DNA of 64,000 nucleotides from [Mycobacterium] vasticus (GTDB lineage Bacteria > Actinomycetota > Actinomycetes > Mycobacteriales > Mycobacteriaceae). Under the pieces are notes generated by a model. It did no database searches. It was not told the origin of the DNA and was given only the letters and a program-made list of their open reading frames with translations. Shown here one piece after another: positions 24,945-34,033 of the stretch (the first letter of the stretch is position 1; every line of letters starts with the position of its first letter). The stretch spans positions 3,487,601-3,551,600 of the forward strand of contig NZ_CP084028.1 of NCBI RefSeq assembly GCF_020181595.1, in the 5' to 3' direction. A program made the position numbers and the translations under genes.

Positions 24945-25784
24945 GTGGGCATCACCGTGGCCGATTCCGCTGATCCCGGGTCCGTTTCCGCCGCCGCCGG
25001 TTCGGTGACGGTGCAGCGTGATGGCGCGCTGCTCCGACTCACTCTCCAGCGTCCGGAACGCCGCAATGCGCTGAGCCCGCCGATGACCGCCACGCTGGTC
25101 GAGGCACTGACCGCCGCCGCCTCCGACGACACGTTGCGCGCGATCCACCTGCGCGGTGACGGCGCAGACTTCTGCACCGGCGCGGACTGGGTGGCCACCA
25201 ATGCCGGTGACCGACGTCCGCGCACCGGCGACCTGGTCCGGCGGATTCCCCAGGCCGCGCACCGGGTGATCGAACTGCTGCACACCATCCAACTGCCGGT
25301 GGTGTGCAGCGTGCAGGGCCGGGCGGTCGGCCTGGGCGCCAACCTCGCCCTGGTCGCCGACTTCACCATCGCCGCGGACGACGCCGTGTTCTGGGAACCG
25401 TTCCTGGAGCGCGGATTCAGCCCCGACTCGGGCTCCACCTGGTTGCTGCCGCGCCTGGTCGGATTGGCCCGGGCCCGGCGCATGCTGTTGCTCGGCGAGA
25501 AGGTCAACGGTGCCCATGCGCAGGCGTGGGGGCTAATACACCAGGCGGTGCCGCCGGCGCAGGTGGACTCCACCGCCGAGGAACTGCTGGCACGGTTGAC
25601 CACCGGCCCCACGGTGGCGATCGGCCTGACCAAGCAGGCACTGAACTTCGGCCAGGCCGCCACCCTGCCGCAGGCCATGAGTCAGGAACTTTTCAATCTC
25701 GAACTGAGCTGCCGCACCGGGGATTTCAAAGAAGGCCTGGCCGCGTTCGAACAGCGGCGCCCGCCGGAATTCACCGGCCGCTGA
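24945..25784 (+). CDS. Crotonase (isomerase-like active site)
   Basis: 279 residues from a GTG; an in-frame GTG at 24957 is an alternative. Motifs: LTLQRPERRNALSPPM, GDGADFCTGADWVATNAGD, VQGRAVGLGANLALVAD and RGFSPDSGSTWLLPRLVG. The first Glu position is Asn (GANLA), and PDSGSTWLLPR resembles PaaG/FadB-type enoyl-CoA isomerases. It is the first gene of an operon with two more crotonases and three ligases. Isomerisation of a double bond is more likely than hydration. Confidence 0.83.
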   Translation: MGITVADSADPGSVSAAAGSVTVQRDGALLRLTLQRPERRNALSPPMTATLVEALTAAASDDTLRAIHLRGDGADFCTGADWVATNAGDRRPRTGDLVRRIPQAAHRVIELLHTIQLPVVCSVQGRAVGLGANLALVADFTIAADDAVFWEPFLERGFSPDSGSTWLLPRLVGLARARRMLLLGEKVNGAHAQAWGLIHQAVPPAQVDSTAEELLARLTTGPTVAIGLTKQALNFGQAATLPQAMSQELFNLELSCRTGDFKEGLAAFEQRRPPEFTGR

Positions 25785-25797
25785 GAAAGGACTGCCG

Positions 25798-26604
25798 ATG
25801 CCGACCTTCGACACCATCGACTACGAGCTGACCGGGCACACGGCCACGATCACACTGAATCGTCCCGAGGCGCTCAACGCCCTGAGCCCGCACATGGTCA
25901 CCGAGCTGCGGGCCGCCTATGCCGAAGCCGAGAACAACGACCGGGTGTGGCTGGTGATCGTGACCGGCAACGGCCGGGCGTTCTGCACCGGCGCCGACGT
26001 CAAGGAGATCCCCGGCGACGGCAAGGTCGTCAACGAGCGGCCCTACCTGTCCACCTACGAGCAATGGGAGGCCCCGCAGGAGGGCACCCCGCCGTTCCGG
26101 ACGATGGCAAAGCCGGTGTTGGCGGCCATCAACGGAATCTGTTGTGGCGCCGGCCTGGACTGGGTCACCACCGGTGACATCGTGATCGCCTCGGACCGGG
26201 CGACGTTCTTCGACCCGCACGTCTCGATCGGACTGGTCGCCGGGCGCGAGGTGGTGCGGCTGGCCCGGGTGCTGCCCCGCTCGGTCGCGCTGCGGATGGC
26301 GATCATGGGCAAACACGAGCGGATGGACGCCCAGCGTGCCTATGAACTCGGGATGATCAGCGAAGTCGTGGAGCATGACCGCCTGCTGGAGCGGGCCCAT
26401 GAGATCGCCGGCATCGTGAACTCCAATGCCCCGCTGGCGGTTCGCGGAACACGTTTGGCGATCCTCAAGGGCCTAGACCTGCCGTTGCATGAGGCGGAGA
26501 TGCTCGCCGAGGCGTTCCGGGAACGTAACCTGCACACCGCCGACTCCCTCGAAGGCCCGCAGGCCTTCGTGGAGAAGCGGACACCGGATTGGCAGTGCCG
26601 ATGA
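25798..26604 (+). CDS. Crotonase with Glu-to-Asp change at the first catalytic position
   Basis: 268 residues. ITLNRPEALNALSPHM, GNGRAFCTGADVKEIPGDGK and INGICCGAGLDWVTTGDIVIA are clear crotonase blocks. The first Glu position is Asp (GAGLDW), and the second region reads FFDPHVSIGLVAGREVV without PE. It is similar to its downstream neighbour (26601-27383), sharing FFDxHVSxGLV, MGxxERxxA and ExGxxxEVV, so the two look like an ancient tandem duplication. It ends with an ATGA overlap with that gene. The specific activity is uncertain. Confidence 0.82.
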   Translation: MPTFDTIDYELTGHTATITLNRPEALNALSPHMVTELRAAYAEAENNDRVWLVIVTGNGRAFCTGADVKEIPGDGKVVNERPYLSTYEQWEAPQEGTPPFRTMAKPVLAAINGICCGAGLDWVTTGDIVIASDRATFFDPHVSIGLVAGREVVRLARVLPRSVALRMAIMGKHERMDAQRAYELGMISEVVEHDRLLERAHEIAGIVNSNAPLAVRGTRLAILKGLDLPLHEAEMLAEAFRERNLHTADSLEGPQAFVEKRTPDWQCR

Positions 26605-27383
26605 CCTTCGAAACGATCCTGCTCGACGTCGACCCGGCCGACCACGTCGCCACCATCACCTTGAACCGGCCGGAGCGGCTCAACGCGTTCAACCGCACCA
26701 TGTGCGAGGAGATGATCGAGGCCTGGCGCGCCGTCAAACTCGACGAGTCCGTACACGCCGTGGTGCTGCGCGCCGCCGGCGACCGGGCCTTCAGCGCCGG
26801 CCTGGACGTCAAGACGCCCTATGGTCAGCCCGACAACGTCTGGAATCACGAGGATCCCGGCGAGGCGCTCAGTCCCAAGTGGCAGAAGATGTTCAAGCCG
26901 GTCGTCTGCGCGGTGCAGGGGATGTGCACCGCGGGCGCGTTCTACTTCGTCAACGAATCCGATGTGGTGATCTGCTCGACCGACGCGACCTTCTTCGACT
27001 CCCACGTCTCGGCCGGACTGGTCTGTGCCCTGGAGCCGATTGGGCTGATGCGCCGGATCGGGCTGGGTGAGACCCTGCGGATCGCACTGATGGGCAACGA
27101 CGAACGCGTCAGCGCCGACACCGCGTTGCGGATCGGGCTGGTGACCGAAGTCGTGACACGCGAACACCTCTGGGCTCGGGCGCATGAGATCGCGGCCAGC
27201 ATCGCGGCCAAGCCGCCGACGGCCACCCAGGGCACGGTCAAGGCGATCTGGGAATCGCTGGACAAGCCCTACCGGGCCGCCATGGACCAAGGCCTCATCT
27301 ACACCAGGCTGGGTAATCCGCTGGGCAAGGCCGAGCTCGACGCTTCGGTGACGCGGCCCGCGGACCCGCCGAGGATCCGTTGA
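26601..27383 (+). CDS. Crotonase lacking the first catalytic Glu
   Basis: 260 residues; the ATG at 26601 overlaps the previous stop (ATGA). It has TITLNRPERLNAFNRTM, GDRAFSAGLDVKTPYGQP and VQGMCTAGAFYFVNESDVVI, so the first Glu position is lost (AGAFYF), with SHVSAGLVCALEPIGLMRRIG in the second catalytic region. It resembles the preceding crotonase. Together with three successive ligases it suggests parallel handling of several related acids. Hydratase activity cannot be assumed. Confidence 0.82.
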   Translation: MTFETILLDVDPADHVATITLNRPERLNAFNRTMCEEMIEAWRAVKLDESVHAVVLRAAGDRAFSAGLDVKTPYGQPDNVWNHEDPGEALSPKWQKMFKPVVCAVQGMCTAGAFYFVNESDVVICSTDATFFDSHVSAGLVCALEPIGLMRRIGLGETLRIALMGNDERVSADTALRIGLVTEVVTREHLWARAHEIAASIAAKPPTATQGTVKAIWESLDKPYRAAMDQGLIYTRLGNPLGKAELDASVTRPADPPRIR

Positions 27384-28825
27384 TGGCGCACCCGCTGACC
27401 GAACGGATCGCCGCGGCGCTCGATCTGGCGCCCGGGGATCCGGCTGTCGAGTACGAAGGCGCCTGGCACACCTGGGGGCAGCTCGGCGAGACCGCCCGAG
27501 CGATCGCTGCGCTGACCCCACCCGGTGGCCGGATCGGAATCCTGTTGCGCAACCGGCCCGCCCACGCCGCGGCCCTGCTCGGGGTGCTGCTGGGCGAGGG
27601 CTGCGTGGTGGTGATCAACCCGTCACGCGGCGATGAGCGCACCCGCGCCGACATCGCGGCGCTGGCATTGCCGGTGATCATCGGCGCGCCCGAGGATCTG
27701 GCCGCCCTGGTCACCACCGATAGGTCCACCACGGTGGTGGCCCTCACCGACGGGCCGCCGCAGATCACCCGGGCCGCCGCACCCCGCCCGGATGCCGGGC
27801 GACCCGGTGTGGCGGTCTGGATGCTGACCAGCGGCACCACCGGCCCGCCTAAGCGTGTCGATCTGCGCTACGACATGCTGGCGCACAGCGTGATCGGCTC
27901 CCCGCAGCCACCGGGTCAGCCGCGCCGCGGGGTCGCGATCGTCAACTCGCCGCTGGTGCACATCGGCGGCGTATACCGGATCCTGCAGTGCGTCGCCGAG
28001 GCCAGACCCTTTGTGCTGCTGGATCGATTCGATCTGGATCGGTGGGCGGCCGCGGTACGCGCCTACCAGCCGAAGGCGGTCTCGCTGGTACCGGCCGCGC
28101 TGCGCATGGTGTTGCATTCCGAGCTGACCCGCGAGGATCTGGCCAGCGTGCGGGCGGTCACCTCGGGCACCGCACCCCTGTCCGCCGACGACGCCGACGC
28201 GTTCACCACCAAGTTCGGCATCCCGGTGCTCACCTCCTATGCGGCAACCGAATTCGGTGGCGGGGTGGCCGGCTGGACACTGACCGACTACCAAAAGCAC
28301 TGGAAAGCCAAGCGCGGCAGCGTCGGCCGAGCCAGCCTGGGCGCCGCACTGCGGGTGGTCGGCGACGACGGTTCGCCGCTGGGACCCGATCAGCCCGGCC
28401 TGTTGGAGGTCAAGCCGGGCCAGCTCGGTCCGGGCGCGGACTGGATGCGCACCACAGATCTAGCGCGCATCGACACCGACGGTTTCCTGTGGATCCTGGG
28501 CCGGGCCGATCAGGCCATCATCCGTGGCGGTTTCAAGGTGATGCCCGACGACGTGCGGGTGGCACTGGAGGCGCACCCGGCCGTCAAGGGTGCCGCGGTG
28601 GTGGGCCAAGCCGATGATCGGCTCGGGCAGACGCCGGTGGCCGCGGTCGAGCTGCGCTCGGGAGCCCACGCCGATGCCGGGGCGCTGACCGACTTTCTGA
28701 GCACCCGGTTGGCGCGCTACGAGATCCCCACCACCATCGCGATCGTCGACGCGCTTCCCCGAACACCCTCGGGAAAGGCCGATCTGAACGCGGTACGTGA
28801 ACTGATCGGTGAGCATGGTCGCTGA
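27383..28825 (+). CDS. AMP-dependent acyl-CoA ligase (short form)
   Basis: 480 residues of the ANL superfamily; the ATG at 27383 shares one base with the upstream TGA. P-loop MLTSGTTGPPKRVDL, adenylate motif TSYAATEFGGGVAGW, DLARIDTDGFLWILGRADQAI hinge and the C-terminal TPSGKADLNAV with the catalytic Lys are all present. It is about 40-60 residues shorter than typical FadD proteins, mostly in the N-terminal domain. It is the first of three consecutive ligases, with an overlap into the next. Substrate acid unknown. Confidence 0.86.
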   Translation: MAHPLTERIAAALDLAPGDPAVEYEGAWHTWGQLGETARAIAALTPPGGRIGILLRNRPAHAAALLGVLLGEGCVVVINPSRGDERTRADIAALALPVIIGAPEDLAALVTTDRSTTVVALTDGPPQITRAAAPRPDAGRPGVAVWMLTSGTTGPPKRVDLRYDMLAHSVIGSPQPPGQPRRGVAIVNSPLVHIGGVYRILQCVAEARPFVLLDRFDLDRWAAAVRAYQPKAVSLVPAALRMVLHSELTREDLASVRAVTSGTAPLSADDADAFTTKFGIPVLTSYAATEFGGGVAGWTLTDYQKHWKAKRGSVGRASLGAALRVVGDDGSPLGPDQPGLLEVKPGQLGPGADWMRTTDLARIDTDGFLWILGRADQAIIRGGFKVMPDDVRVALEAHPAVKGAAVVGQADDRLGQTPVAAVELRSGAHADAGALTDFLSTRLARYEIPTTIAIVDALPRTPSGKADLNAVRELIGEHGR

Positions 28826-30335
28826 CACGCTGCCGCAGATCTGGCGCAGCCATGCCGGGTCGCAGATCCCCCTGCTGATCTGTGACTCCGAGCGGCTCAG
28901 CTACGCCGACGCCGAGCATCGCTCGGCGCTGCTGGCCCGCCGGCTTGTCCGTCTGGGGCTCGGCCGGGGCAGCCATGTCGGGGTGCTGTACCCCAACGGC
29001 GCGTCCTTTGTGGTCGCGGTGCTGGCCGCCGCCCGCATCGGTGCGGTGGTCATCCCGTTCGCCACCTTCGCCACCGCACCGGAGCTGCGCTTCCAGCTCA
29101 GCCACGCCGACGTGCAGGTGCTGCTGGCCGCCGAGTTCTACCGATCCCACGACTACCGCCAACGACTTTCCGAAGCGCTCGACGATGTCGACATCAACAG
29201 TGGTAAGGCACTTTTCAGCGTTCATGCTCCGCAGCTGCGTCGGGTGATCTTCGACGCCGACGGTCCGTGCGCCGACATCGCCCGCCCGGAGCTGCTGGCC
29301 GCGCTGGAGGCTGACGTCGACGGCAGCGATCCACTGGTCATCATCTACACGTCGGGATCGTCCGGCATCCCCAAGGGTGTGGTGCACACCCACGCCGGAC
29401 TACTCGGTCATCAGCGCTACCTCAACGAGGTCTGCGGAATCACCTCCGACGACATACATTTCAGCAACTCGCCGTTCTTCTGGATCGGGGGTTTCGCCTT
29501 CGCGCTGCTGGGCACCGTGCTGGCCGGATCGACCCTGCTGTGCTCCAACGCCACCGATGCGAGCGAAACCCTGGATCTGCTGGAAGCCGAGAGACCCACC
29601 TTGGCAAACGGTTTCGCCAGTGGCGTCGCCGGACTCATTCACCACCCGAGCCTGGGTGCACGGGATCTGTCCAGCGTGCGCCGCGGCAACCTGTACCCGA
29701 TCATGGCGCCCGAGGTTCGGCCAGACGACCCCGGGTTGCGGCACGGCATGCTCGGGATGACCGAGACCGGCGGCCCGGTGCTGCTCAGCGATGACGTCAC
29801 CGACCAGCCCGAGCACCGGCGCGGCAGCTTCGGCAAGCCGGCGCCGGGGATCGAGTGCCGAGTCGACGACGGCGAGCTGCTGATCCGCGGACGCCATGTG
29901 ATGCAGCGCTATCACCGGCGCAGCCGCGAGGAATGTTTCGACGCCGACGGCTGGTTCCACACCGGGGATCAGGTCCGCACCGACGCTGACGGCTTCTACT
30001 ACTTTCTGGGCCGCCGCGACGCCATGATCAAGACCGCCGGCGCCAATGTCTCCCCAGCCGAAGTGGAGCGCGCGATCGCCAAGGTCACCGGCGGCGTCAC
30101 CGCCCACGTGATCGGCATCCCCGACCCCGACCGCGGCCAGGTGGTGGCAGCCGTGCTGGTGGGCACCGACACCGACACCGGTGCGCTGCGCGAGCTGCTG
30201 CGCGCGGAGCTCTCGGCGTACAAGATCCCCCGCCTGTTCGCCACCGTGGCGCCCGGCGCGGTTCCACTGCTGTCCAGCGGCAAAGTCGATCTGCGCCGGC
30301 TGGCCGAGGTGTTCGCGGCGGTGCCGAATGCCTGA
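28815..30335 (+). CDS. AMP-dependent acyl-CoA ligase
   Basis: 506 residues. P-loop IYTSGSSGIPKGVVHTHAG, HFSNSPFFWIGGFAFALLG, adenylate motif GMLGMTETGGPVLL, hinge GDQVRTDADGFYYFLGRRD and LSSGKVDLRRL with the catalytic Lys. The PFFWIGG motif is shared with the following ligase, so the two are closer to each other than to the first. The ATG at 28815 overlaps the previous gene by 11 bp. It probably activates a carboxylate from the same degradation route; three linked ligases point to several acid intermediates. Confidence 0.87.
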   Translation: MVADTLPQIWRSHAGSQIPLLICDSERLSYADAEHRSALLARRLVRLGLGRGSHVGVLYPNGASFVVAVLAAARIGAVVIPFATFATAPELRFQLSHADVQVLLAAEFYRSHDYRQRLSEALDDVDINSGKALFSVHAPQLRRVIFDADGPCADIARPELLAALEADVDGSDPLVIIYTSGSSGIPKGVVHTHAGLLGHQRYLNEVCGITSDDIHFSNSPFFWIGGFAFALLGTVLAGSTLLCSNATDASETLDLLEAERPTLANGFASGVAGLIHHPSLGARDLSSVRRGNLYPIMAPEVRPDDPGLRHGMLGMTETGGPVLLSDDVTDQPEHRRGSFGKPAPGIECRVDDGELLIRGRHVMQRYHRRSREECFDADGWFHTGDQVRTDADGFYYFLGRRDAMIKTAGANVSPAEVERAIAKVTGGVTAHVIGIPDPDRGQVVAAVLVGTDTDTGALRELLRAELSAYKIPRLFATVAPGAVPLLSSGKVDLRRLAEVFAAVPNA

Positions 30336-31881
30336 TACCGCAACGATCGACGCACTGGTTCGCTCCCGTGCCGCCACCTACGCGGACAAGCCGGTGGTCA
30401 TCGATCCCGATACCCGACTCAGCTACGCCGGCCTGGACACCTCGTCGCGGGAGTTGGCCGCGGTGCTGGTGCAGGCCGGTGTCGTCAAGGGCACCCGGGT
30501 CGGGTTGATCATGCCCAACAGCGTCGCCTGGGTCCGTACGGCGATCGCCGTGACCCGGATCGGCGCTGTGCTGGTACCGCTGAGCACCCTGCTGACACCC
30601 TCGGAGCTGCGCGCACAACTGCGGGCCGCCGCGGTGCAGGTCCTGATCGGCGTCGAGGAGTTCCGGGGCCACCGGTACCTCGACGGACTGCCCAATGAGC
30701 GCTCGGTGGATCTTCCAGCACTGCAACAGGTCTGGCCCACCGAACGCCTGGCCGCGGCCGCCGCGGAACCCGGCCCGGTCCGGGTGCTCGACGCGATGAT
30801 CGAGTCGGTGACACCCAGCGATCCGCTGGTGGTCATGTTCACCTCCGGAAGCAGTGGACCGCCCAAAGGGGTGCTGCACTCCCATGGCAGCGCCCTGGGC
30901 GCGGTGGCATCCGGCCTGGCCGCGCGCTGCATCACCGCCGACACCCGGCTGTACCTGCCGATGCCGTTCTTCTGGGTCGGTGGCCTCGGCGGCGGGGTGC
31001 TGTCGGCACTGCTGGCCGGGGCCACCCTGGTGACCGAGGAGATCCCGAGACCGCAGACCACGTTGAGTCTGCTGGAATCAGAACGCGTCACGTTGTTTCG
31101 CGGGTGGCCAGACCAGGCGCAGGAGTTGGCCAGGCACGCCGGCTCCGCGGACCTGTCGGCGCTGCGACCCGGCAGCCTCGAGGCCCTGCTGCCGGCGGCG
31201 CTGCGCTCCGAACCCGGGGCGCGGGCCAACCTGTTCGGGATGACCGAGAGCTTCGGCCCGTACTGCGGCTACCCCGCCGACACCGACCTGCCGGCGGCGG
31301 CGCGGGGAAGTTGCGGAAAACCGTTCGCCGGCATGGAGGTTCGGATCGTCGATCCCGACACCGGGCTGCCGGTGGCCGCCGGGACGGCCGGTGAGATCCA
31401 ACTGCGCGGCCCGCACACGCTGCGCGGCATCTGCGGCCACAGCCGGGAGGACATCTTCACCGTCGACGGCTACTACCGCACCGGCGACCTGGGCCGCCTC
31501 GACGACGACGGATTCCTTTTCTACCACGGCCGATCCGACGACATGTTCAAGGTCAGCGGGGCCACGGTGTATCCCAGCGAGGTGGAGAGGGCGTTGCGGG
31601 CCATCGACGGCGTGACGGCAGCGTTTGTGGCCAGCGTGCCCGAAGGCGACCGGTTCCAGGTGGGCGCGGCGGTCTGCGGTGACGGGTTGACGGTCGAATG
31701 GCTGCGCGAGCAGGCCCGCACGCTGCTGAGTGCCTTCAAGGTGCCGACGGTGTGGCTGCTCGTCGCGGGCCCCGACGCCGTGCCACGCGGACCGACCGGC
31801 AAGGTCGACAAACGGCGGCTGCGGGAGTTGCTCACCGCGGTCAGCGCATCAGATCCCGTCAACCAGGGCGCCGGACCCTAG
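30328..31881 (+). CDS. AMP-dependent acyl-CoA ligase
   Basis: 517 residues, ATG overlapping the preceding stop by 8 bp. P-loop MFTSGSSGPPKGVLHSHGS, LPMPFFWVGGLGGGVL, adenylate motif NLFGMTESFGPYCG, hinge GDLGRLDDDGFLFYHGRSDD and PTGKVDKRRLREL with the catalytic Lys. It is the paralogue of the preceding ligase. The downstream gene encodes a secreted hydrolase only 15 bp away, so the operon continues. Confidence 0.87.
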   Translation: MPDTATIDALVRSRAATYADKPVVIDPDTRLSYAGLDTSSRELAAVLVQAGVVKGTRVGLIMPNSVAWVRTAIAVTRIGAVLVPLSTLLTPSELRAQLRAAAVQVLIGVEEFRGHRYLDGLPNERSVDLPALQQVWPTERLAAAAAEPGPVRVLDAMIESVTPSDPLVVMFTSGSSGPPKGVLHSHGSALGAVASGLAARCITADTRLYLPMPFFWVGGLGGGVLSALLAGATLVTEEIPRPQTTLSLLESERVTLFRGWPDQAQELARHAGSADLSALRPGSLEALLPAALRSEPGARANLFGMTESFGPYCGYPADTDLPAAARGSCGKPFAGMEVRIVDPDTGLPVAAGTAGEIQLRGPHTLRGICGHSREDIFTVDGYYRTGDLGRLDDDGFLFYHGRSDDMFKVSGATVYPSEVERALRAIDGVTAAFVASVPEGDRFQVGAAVCGDGLTVEWLREQARTLLSAFKVPTVWLLVAGPDAVPRGPTGKVDKRRLRELLTAVSASDPVNQGAGP

Positions 31882-31896
31882 ATCGGTTGTGCTGCA

Positions 31897-33189
31897 ATGC
31901 CTTTTTCAACTTCACGCAGGTGGGGCGTGGCGCTGATGCTGGCGTCGGCCGCCTGGGCGACGACGGTTCCCGCAGTGTCCCACGCGGAGGACTCACTCAA
32001 CGCCCTGATGATGGGCGGAACCGGTATGCCGACGCCCAGCCAGGCCTGGCGCGACGCGATCATCACCGACTACATCAACCCTGCGACCGGCGGGAACTAC
32101 ACCCCGGTTCTGGTGGCGACACCGGAGTCGTTCGCCAGCGACTCCGTTCCGATCGGCCTGTCCAACCTGTTGGCTGCTATAGCCGCCCAGCAAGCGGCAT
32201 ATCCCGGGCAGCCGTTGCTCGTCGAAGGCTATTCGCAGAGCGCGATGATCGCGACCATGGCAAAGGCCCACTTCGCGGAACTGGCGGCATCCGGGCAACC
32301 GATACCCGACATCACCTTCCTGCTGCTCGGCTCGTCCAGCCGTCCCAACGGCGGCGAGGTGGCGCGGTTCGACGGGCTTTCCATCCCCGGAATGGGCGGC
32401 CTCTTTCCCGGTGCCGGACCGACCGATCTGGGTATCCCCACCATCGACATCTCCAAGCAGTACGATTTCTTCTCGGACTTCCCGCAGTACCCGTTGAACC
32501 TTGTGGCAGTGCTCAATTCGTTCTTCGGGATCATCTACGCCCACGCCGCCTACGGCGACGGCGCCATTCCGGGTTTTCCGGCACTCTGGCCGCCGTCGGA
32601 CCCGTTGGCCGGCCCCTACGCCGACGAATACCTGCTCGGCTCCACCGAGGTCGTCAAGCAGGTGGAGGGCGACACCACGTTCTACTTCATCCCGTCGACG
32701 ACGATCCCGCTGCTGGGTCCGCTGATGAGTCTGGGCGTGCCCCAGCCCGTCCTCGACATCCTGCAACCGGCGTTGCGGGTGATCATCGAAGCCGGCTACG
32801 ACCGGTCGGTTCCGTTCGGTGAGCCGACACCGATCCAGCTGATTCCTTCGCTGGATCCGGTCACCTTCGGCATCGAGTTCGCCAGAGCGCTCGTGACGGG
32901 CGCCGACAATGCCGCAGCCCTGTTCGGCACGCACCTTCCGGGTTACGACGACCTGGACAGCGCTCTGGCACAAGCACAGTCATGGGTGTGGGAGAACATC
33001 GGCGACTCCTATCACCAGGCGGTGACGCAACTCAACGCGGACTTCAACCCGTTCACCGCGTTCTTCGCTATCGAGGGACCCATCGGGCAGAGCATCCAGG
33101 ATCTCCTGGACGTGACCGGTATCCAGCAGGCTCTGATCGACCCGATCCTCGGAATCATCGGACCGTTCGGCGGTCTGTACACCAGTTGA
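31897..33189 (+). CDS. Secreted PE-PPE-domain serine hydrolase
   Basis: 430 residues with an N-terminal signal peptide (basic SRRWG, hydrophobic VALMLASAAWATT, cleavage after SHA at about residue 30). MMGGTGMPTPSQAW and VEGYSQSAMIATM, with nucleophile Ser113 in GYSQS, define the PE-PPE alpha/beta-hydrolase domain found in mycobacterial esterases/lipases; here no PE or PPE domain is attached. It would act outside the cytoplasmic membrane, possibly releasing an ester-linked acid that the three upstream ligases then activate. That link is inferred from position, not shown. Confidence 0.86.
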   Translation: MPFSTSRRWGVALMLASAAWATTVPAVSHAEDSLNALMMGGTGMPTPSQAWRDAIITDYINPATGGNYTPVLVATPESFASDSVPIGLSNLLAAIAAQQAAYPGQPLLVEGYSQSAMIATMAKAHFAELAASGQPIPDITFLLLGSSSRPNGGEVARFDGLSIPGMGGLFPGAGPTDLGIPTIDISKQYDFFSDFPQYPLNLVAVLNSFFGIIYAHAAYGDGAIPGFPALWPPSDPLAGPYADEYLLGSTEVVKQVEGDTTFYFIPSTTIPLLGPLMSLGVPQPVLDILQPALRVIIEAGYDRSVPFGEPTPIQLIPSLDPVTFGIEFARALVTGADNAAALFGTHLPGYDDLDSALAQAQSWVWENIGDSYHQAVTQLNADFNPFTAFFAIEGPIGQSIQDLLDVTGIQQALIDPILGIIGPFGGLYTS

Positions 33190-33211
33190 ACCAACAACGG
33201 AGGGAACGAAA

Positions 33212-34033
33212 ATGACAGGTCGACTGACCGACAAGGTGGCATTCATCACCGGCGCGGCGCGGGGGCAGGGGCGCGCTCATGCCGTGCGGATGGCCGCCGA
33301 GGGTGCGGACATCATCGCGATCGACGTGGCGGGCAAACTGCCGGACTGCGTGCCCTACCTTCCGGCGAGCCCGGAGGATCTGGCCGAGACCGAGCGACTG
33401 GTCGAGGAGACCGGCCGGCGCATCATCTCCTCGGTGGTCGACACCCGCGACTACGACGGGTTGCGCGAGGCCGTCGACGACGGGGTGGGCAAGTTGGGGC
33501 GGCTGGACATCATCGTCGCGAACGCCGGCGTGGCGGCCCCGCAGGTCTGGGATGCCATCACGCCGGAGAACTTTCGCGATGTGATGGACATCAACGTCAC
33601 CGGTACCTGGAATACCGTGATGGCGGGCGCTCAGCACATCATCGATGGAAAGCGCGGCGGCTCGATCATCTTGGTCAGTTCGGCCGCCGGCCTGAAGATG
33701 CAGCCGTTCATGGTGCACTACACGGCCAGCAAGCACGCCGTCACGGGCATGGCCCGCGCGTTCGCCGCCGAACTGGGTAAGCATTCGATTCGGGTGAACA
33801 GCCTGCATCCGGGCGCGGTCAATACCCCGATGGGGACCGGCGAGATGATGGCGGCGTTGAACACCGCCAACGAGACCAATCCGCAATTGATGCAGATGGT
33901 CACGCCGTTCCTGCCCGACTGGATCGCCGAACCCGAGGACATCGCCGACACGGTCTGCTGGCTGGCCAGCAATGAGTCGCGATTGGTCACCGCAGCGGCG
34001 ATCGCGGTTGATCTGGGCTCTACCCAGTACTAG
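33212..34033 (+). CDS. Mycofactocin-type SDR
   Basis: 273 residues opening with KVAFITGAARGQGRAHAVR, the characteristic start of mycofactocin-coupled SDRs, followed by the extended insert IDVAGKLPDCVPYLPASPEDL after strand two, IIVANAGVAAPQ, LVSSAAGLKMQ and YTASK. In this group NAD is held tightly and recycled through mycofactocin, and typical substrates are secondary or allylic alcohols. GGAGGG precedes the ATG. It ends the eight-gene operon and overlaps the convergent 13E12 gene by 14 bp. A second such SDR is at 49099-49938. Confidence 0.87.
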   Translation: MTGRLTDKVAFITGAARGQGRAHAVRMAAEGADIIAIDVAGKLPDCVPYLPASPEDLAETERLVEETGRRIISSVVDTRDYDGLREAVDDGVGKLGRLDIIVANAGVAAPQVWDAITPENFRDVMDINVTGTWNTVMAGAQHIIDGKRGGSIILVSSAAGLKMQPFMVHYTASKHAVTGMARAFAAELGKHSIRVNSLHPGAVNTPMGTGEMMAALNTANETNPQLMQMVTPFLPDWIAEPEDIADTVCWLASNESRLVTAAAIAVDLGSTQY

